Of a stretch of DNA of 35,047 bases, positions 30,079 to 35,047 are shown in pieces. The position numbers and the translations under genes were made by a program. Numbering within the stretch: the first letter of the stretch is position 1; each line of letters opens with the position of its first letter. The notes beneath the pieces were generated by a model. The model was not told where the DNA came from and made no database searches. It worked only from the letters and a program-made list of their open reading frames with translations. This DNA is from a virus, in the IMG/VR virus record IMGVR_UViG_3300035145_002112, positions 1 to 35,047 of that record, one strand, 5' to 3'.

Positions 30079-30339
30079 TCAAGATTGTTTGATGATTGGT
30101 TGTTCTTGTCTTCTCCTCTCGATTTCCCTCTCGATATACCATCTCGCTTTTTCAAGATCCTCGATAGCATTCACTTTCTCGTCTGCCCTCCAGATGTATT
30201 TAATGGCGTTACCAAGGCAGAATCCCATGTGTTCTGTCACTTGGATGCACTCAATACCCGAGGGGTGTGACTTGTAGTGTGGGGGATGGTTGACGTTGTC
30301 AGGTTGGGGTGAGATCACTCCCGTGATAGTTTCAATCAT
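30079..30339 (-). CDS. DUF3310 protein
   Basis: 86 residues from the ATG at 30339. The block DNVNHPPHYKSHPSGIECIQ, then TEHMGFCLGNAIKYIWRADE and NAIEDLEKARWYIEREIER is the DUF3310 signature found in many phages, sometimes called nucleotide kinase-like. Function unknown; often near DNA metabolism genes. The leader is AACAACAAACGAAAAATAACAATG, A-rich without a clear ribosome site. It is the first gene below the 30.5 kb terminator. Confidence 0.85.
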   Translation of the reverse strand: MIETITGVISPQPDNVNHPPHYKSHPSGIECIQVTEHMGFCLGNAIKYIWRADEKVNAIEDLEKARWYIEREIERRRQEQPIIKQS

Positions 30340-30519
30340 TGTTATTTTTCGTTTGTTGTTAGTTCTAGGATTCGCTTTTTGATACACCCCCCTTACCCCC
30401 CTCATGAAATGAAGTGGACAAGAGGAGCCGACCTCCAGAGCAATGCTTTAGTTCCGTCTCTGGCCTAGCCCCTCGGAACATAAACCCGCCTTTTGATCTG
30501 TGGCCGATTGCGGAACAGG

Positions 30520-30565
30520 GGGCAAAGAAAAGCCCCGCAGGTGGTAGTCTCACCTAGCGGGGCTT
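30520..30565 (-). terminator. Terminator of the early/replication transcript
   Basis: On the minus strand: AAGCCCCGC (30565-30557) ... GCGGGGCTT (30538-30530), a 9-bp stem extended by an inner AGGTG/CACCT stem and a 7-base loop AGACTAC, followed by TTCTTTGCC. One unpaired A separates the stems. Confidence 0.75.
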
Positions 30566-30600
30566 CTCGGTATGCAATAACACAAGAAAGAACTGTCTGA

Positions 30601-30615
30601 GGAGAGACTACCTCC
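30601..30615 (-). ncRNA. Small hairpin whose loop complements the terminator loop
   Basis: On the minus strand GGAG-GTAGTCT-CTCC. The 7-base loop GTAGTCT is the exact reverse complement of the terminator loop AGACTAC (30550-30544). The longer arms 30604-30615 and 30540-30551 can pair at 11 of 12 positions. Confidence 0.55.
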
Positions 30616-30677
30616 AACAATCTGAACTTCGCCCGTGCCCGTGTTTCTTGCAATTATTTTATTTAGGAAAACTGAAC

Positions 30678-30887
30678 TTATTCCTTCTGATGCCAAATCC
30701 AAACCCTTCGGAGATACGAGTCACACTCGTCGGTCGGGTAGTATCCTGTTGGTTCCTCATCCTCTGGGTCGTTCGGATAGCCGTGAGGAATGAATAGTGA
30801 AAAGCCCTTGAGATCAACCCCCTGTCCACATAGGGGTCCACCCAAAAGGACATCCGTGGTTGAGTGTTCAAGCTCTTCGTAGGTCAT
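30678..30887 (-). CDS. Hypothetical small protein
   Basis: 69 residues from the ATG at 30887 (MTYEELEHSTTDVLLGGPLC), with PNDPEDEEPTGYYPTDECD and the end RRVWIWHQKE. Not recognised. The start overlaps the upstream gene by 20 bases. Last gene before the noncoding interval and terminator. Confidence 0.6.
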   Translation of the reverse strand: MTYEELEHSTTDVLLGGPLCGQGVDLKGFSLFIPHGYPNDPEDEEPTGYYPTDECDSYLRRVWIWHQKE

Positions 30888-31104
30888 GGATCTGATTGAG
30901 CATGTGAGAAATGAGCCAGAAGTCATCCCCGGTAACTCGGGATGCTAGGTAGTTCAAGGACTGCTCCAAGTCATCGAGGAGCTTCCGGCCTGCGTTGTTC
31001 TTTTGCTCCAGGTTGCGAGCGAGATTCATCATCAGGAAATATGACGAACAGGGCTCATCTCGATTTCTAAGCTCGTGGAGAGCGTCTGTCTTTGGGGTGT
31101 TCAT
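30868..31104 (-). CDS. Small TPxTD-family phage protein
   Basis: 78 residues from the ATG at 31104. It begins MNTPKTDALHELRNRDEPC and continues FLMMNLARNLEQKNNAGRKL, the TPxTD plus (A)RxLE pattern seen also in 3785-4081 and 4560-5234. Function unknown. An upstream extension of the frame lies inside the preceding gene and is unlikely. Confidence 0.65.
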   Translation of the reverse strand: MNTPKTDALHELRNRDEPCSSYFLMMNLARNLEQKNNAGRKLLDDLEQSLNYLASRVTGDDFWLISHMLNQIHDLRRA

Positions 31105-31112
31105 CGTTGGTG

Positions 31113-31385
31113 TTAATCGAAAAGGTCTTTCCCGCTGTCGATCCATTCTTGTAGAGTATGATTGCCCGGAGTGCGACCAAGAATTTCGATGTCGCTCACG
31201 GTGGACCAAACCCACCTTTTGTCTGGTGCGTAAAGCTTCCATAGATCATCTTTCTCAGGGTTGGCCCTGCGGCTGATTTCCCCACGCCATTCGAGTATGT
31301 GGTTGGGCATTACTTCAGTTTCGTCATTGTATGCCATCCCATAGCAGATAAGGCGGCACTGTTTCGGTGGTCTTTCAATGTTCAT
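31113..31385 (-). CDS. Hypothetical small protein
   Basis: 90 residues (MNIERPPKQCRLICYGMAYN), with WKLYAPDKRWVWSTVSD and the end TLQEWIDSGKDLFD. Not recognised. The ATG overlaps the upstream stop (ATGA). Tryptophan-rich and hydrophilic, without a membrane segment. Confidence 0.6.
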   Translation of the reverse strand: MNIERPPKQCRLICYGMAYNDETEVMPNHILEWRGEISRRANPEKDDLWKLYAPDKRWVWSTVSDIEILGRTPGNHTLQEWIDSGKDLFD

Positions 31386-31618
31386 TTTCTATTGGTTGTT
31401 TTCGTTTTGTTAATGCTATCCCTCACCATCACGGCAAGGGCTTTGTAGTCCATCTCTGGCACTGCCCACTTGCGGCAACGGCACTCAGCCCAGGTTGCGC
31501 CGGGATCGTATTTCAGGATGGGTGTCATCTCGCAGGCAGGGCAGGTAGGCACCATCATCTGGCACCTTAGCCTGTCACTTTGTTCTGCGATTAGGATAGG
31601 ATGTTTCTCGTTTGTCAT
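31382..31618 (-). CDS. Small cysteine-rich protein, possible zinc ribbon
   Basis: 78 residues. CQMMVPTCPACEM and later CRCRKW give five cysteines that could form a zinc ribbon. The end (MVRDSINKTKTTNRK) is basic. Not recognised further. The 45 bases upstream contain a run of six C on the plus strand and no clear ribosome site. Confidence 0.6.
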   Translation of the reverse strand: MTNEKHPILIAEQSDRLRCQMMVPTCPACEMTPILKYDPGATWAECRCRKWAVPEMDYKALAVMVRDSINKTKTTNRK

Positions 31619-31663
31619 CGCGAAGTATTAGGAATTTCCGAACAGTTCAAACCACCTACCCCC

Positions 31664-31978
31664 CTACCGGGGCGGGTGTTCTCGGCTGTTCTCCAAAGGA
31701 TAATTCTCTGCCATCCACACGGCAGGGTTTCCGTGTTCGAGCGTGTAGTCGCACGGGTGCCAGCACCTTTCATCGTGGTATTTTGCTACAGGCAAATCAT
31801 CGCCCCAGTTCTTCGGCGTTTCGTTGATGTAGGCACCCTTCCAGTTCGTGGCGATAGGGTGCGCCATGTCTACTCCGTCCACGTTCCTGACTTCCATCAG
31901 CGTGTCGGCGTAATTGCTTCCGTAGGCTTGCTCCGTGTAGAAGTAGAAGCCCCCTGTTTTTATGTCTTCAAGTTTCAT
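31664..31978 (-). CDS. Hypothetical small protein
   Basis: 104 residues, acidic and aromatic (MKLEDIKTGGFYFYTEQAYG, then DTLMEVRNVDGVDMAHPIAT). Not recognised. A hairpin lies just upstream at 32008-32029. A-rich or AAC-type leader features are weaker here (TTACGAATCACCATG). Confidence 0.6.
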   Translation of the reverse strand: MKLEDIKTGGFYFYTEQAYGSNYADTLMEVRNVDGVDMAHPIATNWKGAYINETPKNWGDDLPVAKYHDERCWHPCDYTLEHGNPAVWMAENYPLENSREHPPR

Positions 31979-32007
31979 GGTGATTCGTAATGTAGAACAA
32001 AACGTCG

Positions 32008-32029
32008 CAGCGAATGCTACGCATCGCTG
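32008..32029 (-). terminator. Hairpin after the SSB-like gene, weak terminator candidate
   Basis: On the minus strand CAGCGA-TGC-GTA-GCA-T-TCGCTG, a 6+3 bp hairpin with one bulge, followed five bases later by TTTTGTTCT. It lies ten bases below the SSB-like stop. It could trim expression of the small genes downstream. Confidence 0.45.
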
Positions 32030-32038
32030 GACTCAGCG

Positions 32039-32380
32039 TTAAAAAGGAATTTCGTCATTCTCCTCGGTCCCCTGCGCTGGAGCCTGTGCGGTCGCTGGCT
32101 GGGCTTGGTTGTCCTCTCGCTCGATGCGCCAGGCTTGAAGATCTACGTAGTGGCGGCCTTTGTATTCGTTGCCTCGGACGTTGAATGAGACCGTGACCTT
32201 GTCTCGCACTTGGAACCGGTCTAGGATCTCGCACTTGTCCTTGACGAATGCGAACTTCACAGAGTCGGAGTATTGACCCCCGGTCTCGATGACAAATTCC
32301 CGTTTCTGGAATCCGCTAGGGAAGGTCTGCGTCTCGCTGATTTGGACGATTGTCCCCGTCATTTCGTATTTATTACTCAT
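32039..32380 (-). CDS. SSB-like OB-fold protein (DUF3127)
   Basis: 113 residues. The N-terminal OB-fold (MTGTIVQISETQTFPSGFQK, then REFVIETGGQYSDSVKFAFV and DKVTVSFNVRGNEYKGRHYV) matches DUF3127. A flexible Ala/Gln/Pro linker leads to the acidic tip ENDEIPF, the protein-docking tail typical of bacterial SSB. It should bind single-stranded DNA at replication forks and recruit partners. It lies just below DnaB in the replication block. The leader carries copy 2 of the 45-base hairpin element. Confidence 0.85.
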   Translation of the reverse strand: MSNKYEMTGTIVQISETQTFPSGFQKREFVIETGGQYSDSVKFAFVKDKCEILDRFQVRDKVTVSFNVRGNEYKGRHYVDLQAWRIEREDNQAQPATAQAPAQGTEENDEIPF

Positions 32381-32418
32381 GGTTTTTGTTTTGGTTGATT
32401 TGTAAAATTTGAAAACAT

Positions 32419-32463
32419 CGAATCAGGAAGCCCCTCTGGGGTCCCTGTTCTTTTTTCTGTTAT
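32419..32463 (-). ncRNA. Conserved leader hairpin element, copy 2 (before the SSB-like gene)
   Basis: Matches 3449-3493 at 37 of 45 positions without gaps; the stem here is longer (four C-G pairs at the apex, loop AGA). It lies 38 bases upstream of the SSB-like ATG on the minus strand. Confidence 0.6.
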
Positions 32464-32641
32464 GCGGTAAAAATTTGCGGGTTGTTGGCTCTGAGTAAGG
32501 GGGCGTTGTAGCCTTCACCCCTCCCGCGCTCAGTCGGCGTCCCTCGACTGGGTTCTCCCAATCCTTATTTTTTTTATCCTCACGGAAGGGTAAATCGCGC
32601 ATAACAATTCGTGGATAGCAACGCCTACGGCGTGCCATCAC
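32423..32641 (-). CDS. Doubtful 72-codon frame between DnaB and SSB-like genes
   Basis: A frame beginning MMARRRRCYPRIVMRDLPFR, basic, with NPVEGRRLSAGGVKATTPPY and ending NRKKNRDPRGAS. It has no recognised domain. The same DNA holds several hairpins (ACGCC-TAC-GGCGT at 32620-32632; CAGTCG ... CGACTG at 32530-32549), two DnaA-box-like sequences and the hairpin element. It may be a real small basic protein or a chance frame over a structured or origin region. Confidence 0.3.
   Translation of the reverse strand: MMARRRRCYPRIVMRDLPFREDKKNKDWENPVEGRRLSAGGVKATTPPYSEPTTRKFLPHNRKKNRDPRGAS
32565..32635. other. Candidate replication origin segment
   Basis: An AT-rich run (TTATTTTTTTTATCC) followed by TTATCCTCA (32574-32582, eight of nine matches to the DnaA box TTATCCACA) and, on the other strand, CTATCCACG (32618-32610, seven of nine), then a perfect 5-bp hairpin ACGCC-TAC-GGCGT. 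It lies between replication genes in a genome that encodes a DnaA domain IV-like protein. No iteron array is seen. Confidence 0.35.
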
Positions 32642-32650
32642 AGTTAACGT

Positions 32651-33949
32651 TCATTGTTTATTTTTGAATGGTGTTTCTTTGAAGTAGAGGGTGTCAGGGT
32701 GTCTCTCGATTGGGACAGTCCATCCTGAGCGTCCTGTGTGACGGTCCTTGTTGATCGTAATACCGGTAACCTTTTTGAAGTCAACGCTTTCCTTATCCAT
32801 GACCTGCTGGATTGATAAGACGTAATCGGCATCCTCGATGGTGGTGGTCGCGTATTTCGTATCCCCGTCCTTGTTTTGCTGGGACAAAAGGAAGATCAGC
32901 AGGCCAAGTTCTTTCATGATCGCTTGGAGCTTGTGTGAGATGCTTGTGAGTTCCTGCTCTTTGCTCCCGGCGCCCGGCGATCGGATAAGCTGGAGGTAAT
33001 CGATGCCGAATGCAATCACCCCGTGCTTTCGATGGGCTCTTCGGATCATGGCGCAGACCTGGTCAATGGTGGGACCAGTGGCCTCATCGAGATAGAGGGG
33101 GGAATCGGTGATTTGACGGTAGGATTCTTTCACTTTGAGGAGATCGGCTTTTGATGGCTTATCCCTCCCTTGTCTCTGCCCGTTCCTGATCGGATCGTAG
33201 ATCACCTCGGGATCGAATCGACCATTGGTGACGATGAGACGCTTCCCTAGTTGGTCCCGTGGCATCTCGAAGCTCATCAGCATCGACGGCACCCCCTGTT
33301 TTGCAAGATCGACCAGGAATTGCCCAACGAGGAGCGTCTTTCCGCTTGATGGGTATCCAGAGACTACGCAGACACGATTCGGGCAAAAGCCTCTCAGAGC
33401 GGTTGTGAGGCTTGGTAATGAAACTTGCCAGCCCATCGCTTGAGTCCTGCCCTCCAGAAGAGACTTAAAATCTGCCAGAACGTCTTGGAAGACTTGTTTC
33501 GTCGATTTCTCGGGTGCCGATGCCGATGCCACCTCGATGACGTTGGTGATCGGTTCTCCTAGATGTTCGAGAAACGTGTCATCCCCGAGGTCATAGGCAG
33601 ACTCCTCGATTTGCCGGGCTGCTTTGATCGCTAATCGTCTCGCAGCGCATAATCGGAGTCGTTCAACGTCTTTGAGGAAAGTGCCCCGGGGAACGTAGTC
33701 GTGGTAGATTTCGAGTAATGCCGGGGCTCCTCCCATCTCGGAGAGAATGCCTTTTTTCAGCCCGATCTCCACAAGCTGCACCTCATCCATAGCGTGATCC
33801 ACCTCTTGAGAGAGTCGGAAAATCTGCTTGTGAGCCTCGGAGTAAAAGAGGCTCTCATCCAGGGGAGTCTCGTCCCATCCCTTTTCACGTTGCAGGATGA
33901 CCGATAGGACGGCCTTCTCCGTCTTTTCGAGTGTTGGTGGTGGTTTCAT
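32651..33949 (-). CDS. dnaB: Replicative DNA helicase (DnaB family)
   Basis: 432 residues from the ATG at 33949. The N-terminal DnaB domain (TLEKTEKAVLSVILQ; LLEIYHDYVPRGTFLKDVER) is followed by the RecA-like domain with Walker A SGYPSSGKT (197-205), SFEMPRDQLGKRLI, Walker B GVIAFGIDYLQLI and ISHKLQAIMKELGLLIFLLS with QQNK. It unwinds DNA at phage forks, probably loaded by the junction replication protein. The leader CAACCAAGAAAGAAAAATG is A-rich without a clear ribosome site. A longer upstream frame overlaps the Mom-like gene and is unlikely. Confidence 0.92.
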   Translation of the reverse strand: MKPPPTLEKTEKAVLSVILQREKGWDETPLDESLFYSEAHKQIFRLSQEVDHAMDEVQLVEIGLKKGILSEMGGAPALLEIYHDYVPRGTFLKDVERLRLCAARRLAIKAARQIEESAYDLGDDTFLEHLGEPITNVIEVASASAPEKSTKQVFQDVLADFKSLLEGRTQAMGWQVSLPSLTTALRGFCPNRVCVVSGYPSSGKTLLVGQFLVDLAKQGVPSMLMSFEMPRDQLGKRLIVTNGRFDPEVIYDPIRNGQRQGRDKPSKADLLKVKESYRQITDSPLYLDEATGPTIDQVCAMIRRAHRKHGVIAFGIDYLQLIRSPGAGSKEQELTSISHKLQAIMKELGLLIFLLSQQNKDGDTKYATTTIEDADYVLSIQQVMDKESVDFKKVTGITINKDRHTGRSGWTVPIERHPDTLYFKETPFKNKQ

Positions 33950-33993
33950 TTTTCTTTCTTGGTTGATTTCAAAGAGGCGGGTTCTCTTGGGTG

Positions 33994-34665
33994 TTATCCT
34001 AAGAAAAATGCCGTTTGTAACTCGATGGGCGCGTCGGCGTCGTATCGGCGGCTTTCGCCCTTGGGGTATGGTTCCACCGCGTAGCGGAGTGCATCCAGCA
34101 TCGCGATCCGTTGTTTCTTGTTTCCGCATGCATAGACATATCGGTGTTTGCGGGGGCGTTCCTCTATGTAGAAATCGTCCCCATATTTTTCGCGCATCCA
34201 TTCTGCGCGGTTGTCTTGTCCCCTGCTTTGATCTACCACGGTTGCCCCGTTAAGGTGTTCCCGGCCTTTTATCTTCCAGTCCGTGCGCTTCGCACTCAGT
34301 CCAGTGTATAGAAAGTTTGTCGCTTGGTAGATGTATCCGACATGCCCTTGTGCTGTGTCGGCGTAGCTCACGACCAGCGAGGGCTTCGGGAGCATCCTCA
34401 AAGATTGCCCGACGAGTCGGCTTGCCATGTTCTTTTCGCTCACGCAGCAGAGTCGATTTAGTTCCAACACATGCTTGGCCCATTCCTTACCCGCTATCCC
34501 TTCCCGTAGCTTTGCGCTTGCTGGCGTTCCGTAAGTCACTACTCCTTGAAGCTCTCCACCCCGATACGCTCCGAACGCATACGACACAGAACACATTCTG
34601 CGAGCGTAATGACGCTTTAACAGCCAAGGTTTGGCGTCTTTGGTTGGTATCGGTTCAATCGTCAT
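33994..34665 (-). CDS. Mom-like DNA modification protein
   Basis: 223 residues from the ATG at 34665. The block GVVTYGTPASAKLREGIAGK, then HVLELNRLCCVSEKNMASRL and SLVVSYADTAQGHVGYIYQA with TNFLYTGLSAKR matches the phage Mu Mom family, an acetyltransferase-fold protein that converts adenine to a modified base (N6-carbamoylmethyl type in Mu) and blocks restriction. Residues of the ELNRL and SYADT motifs are present. It would protect the genome together with the methyltransferase at 2101-3069. The upstream extension of the frame overlaps the junction gene and is unlikely. Confidence 0.8.
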   Translation of the reverse strand: MTIEPIPTKDAKPWLLKRHYARRMCSVSYAFGAYRGGELQGVVTYGTPASAKLREGIAGKEWAKHVLELNRLCCVSEKNMASRLVGQSLRMLPKPSLVVSYADTAQGHVGYIYQATNFLYTGLSAKRTDWKIKGREHLNGATVVDQSRGQDNRAEWMREKYGDDFYIEERPRKHRYVYACGNKKQRIAMLDALRYAVEPYPKGESRRYDADAPIELQTAFFLG

Positions 34666-34699
34666 AACAAAAAATGAAAAAACTTTCCTAGGGTTCTGA

Positions 34700-35047
34700 T
34701 CAAAGATCGTCCGGGGTGAGAATTTTAACGTGTGCGGGTGCTTTGGTGGAATTGGACTGGGCGTCTCCACCTCGTTCTTGGGATCTGGATAGCCAGTTGG
34801 TCAGAAACCGCCTCCATTGCTTTTTCTTAGCCTTGGCTGGATTTGATCTCAGCCATTCGGAGGATGCTGCGATCTGTCGTCTGAGGTCACAAGCTGGATA
34901 GGCTTCCTTCCATTGTTCCATATCTTGATCGGTGATTCCTGTCCATCCTTCGGCCACAGACCAGGCGATAGCCCGCGTCGGGGCAAAAGCTTCTCCTTCT
35001 CCTTCTCCTTCTCCTTCTCCTTCTCCTTCTCCTTCTCCTTCTCCTTT
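34700..35047 (-). CDS. Phage replication protein, C-terminal part (continues from base 1)
   Basis: This is the other end of the junction gene; the part at 34890-35047 duplicates bases 1-158. Read from the Gly-Glu linker it gives the C-terminal region containing TDQDMEQWKEAYPACDL, a basic stretch (KAKKKQWRRFLTNWLSRS) and the end KILTPDDL. The pattern of an N-terminal winged helix, a low-complexity linker and a short C-terminal domain ending in WLSR is common in phage replication proteins that recruit helicase. An internal ATG at 34957 would give an 85-residue protein. I see no reason to treat that as a separate gene, because the frame is open across the join. Confidence 0.7.
   Translation of the reverse strand, partial: KGEGEGEGEGEGEGEGEGEAFAPTRAIAWSVAEGWTGITDQDMEQWKEAYPACDLRRQIAASSEWLRSNPAKAKKKQWRRFLTNWLSRSQERGGDAQSNSTKAPAHVKILTPDDL
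34890..35047. repeat. Right copy of the 158-base terminal overlap
   Basis: Duplicate of bases 1-158 with one mismatch (T at 35016, C at 127). Base 34889 is followed on the circle by base 1. Removing this copy gives a unique length of 34,889 bp. Confidence 0.9.

Larger units (their letters stand above)
30340..30677. other. Noncoding interval with structured RNA signals
   Basis: About 340 bases without a supported gene. From high to low on the minus strand: an AT-rich stretch (TAAATAAAATAATTG, possible -10), a small hairpin (30601-30615), a long terminator hairpin (30530-30565), another stem CCAGAG/CTCTGG (30444-30472), and a run of two C6 tracts on the plus strand (30386-30401). A minus-strand small RNA of about 120 bases ending at the terminator is possible. 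Confidence 0.5.

Noticed and set aside
30410-30480. Possible tRNA
   Set aside because: A CCAGAG/CTCTGG stem is present, but no cloverleaf, no T-loop consensus and no acceptor pairing can be drawn.
30465-30653. 62-codon minus frame over the terminator region
   Set aside because: It would translate straight through a strong terminator and the hairpin pair, has a TTG start and no domain.

Overview
The window reads as one complete, circularly assembled genome of a tailed double-stranded DNA phage (siphovirus-like, HK97/lambda-type head). Bases 1-158 reappear at 34890-35047 with a single mismatch, so the unique genome is about 34,889 bp and one gene runs across the junction. The evidence for a phage is a contiguous set of small and large terminase, portal, protease-capsid fusion, tail tube, frameshifted tail chaperone, tape measure, tail spike and fibre, and endolysin. 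No integrase, tRNA, CRISPR array or insertion sequence was seen. The host is not stated by the sequence. The style of the replication protein and of two small regulators reminds me of phages and prophages of Verrucomicrobiota and relatives, but that is a weak inference.

Almost every gene is on the minus strand, so transcription runs from high to low coordinates. Read in that direction: (a) about 4.28 kb down to 0 and across the junction to 30.6 kb is an early/replication module: small genes, a stand-alone DnaA domain IV-like protein, a DNA methyltransferase, an SNF2-type helicase, the replication protein at the junction, a Mom-like DNA modification protein, a DnaB helicase, an SSB-like protein and small genes, closed by a strong terminator at 30.53-30.57 kb. 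(b) 30.3-23.0 kb holds a DUF3310 protein, an HNH endonuclease, terminase, portal and capsid, followed by a second terminator at 23.0 kb. (c) 22.96-11.1 kb holds head-tail connection, tail, spike and fibre genes. (d) 11.1-9.1 kb holds lysis genes and a metallophosphoesterase. (e) 9.1-4.56 kb holds small regulators, a RecT-like annealing protein, a YqaJ exonuclease and a RuvC-like resolvase.

Only three genes are on the plus strand. One is a Cro-like HTH gene at 4363-4563, divergent from the early module across a compact operator region with two copies of the odd palindrome TCTGCA-T-TGCAGA. The others are a two-gene unit at 21467-22452 that lies antisense inside the structural operon. Predicted -10 boxes at these control points sit only 6-7 bases from the ATG, which suggests leaderless mRNAs.

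The most notable signals outside known gene families are: a 45-base hairpin element found in the leaders of both the DnaA-like and SSB-like genes, with a base change that keeps pairing only in minus-strand RNA; a terminator whose 7-base loop is perfectly complementary to the loop of a hairpin just upstream (a possible kissing loop); a -1 frameshift site (A AAA AAA) in the tail chaperone gene; a 72-base repeat array with localised variable windows in the fibre gene; and 12-base direct repeats flanking the HNH gene.
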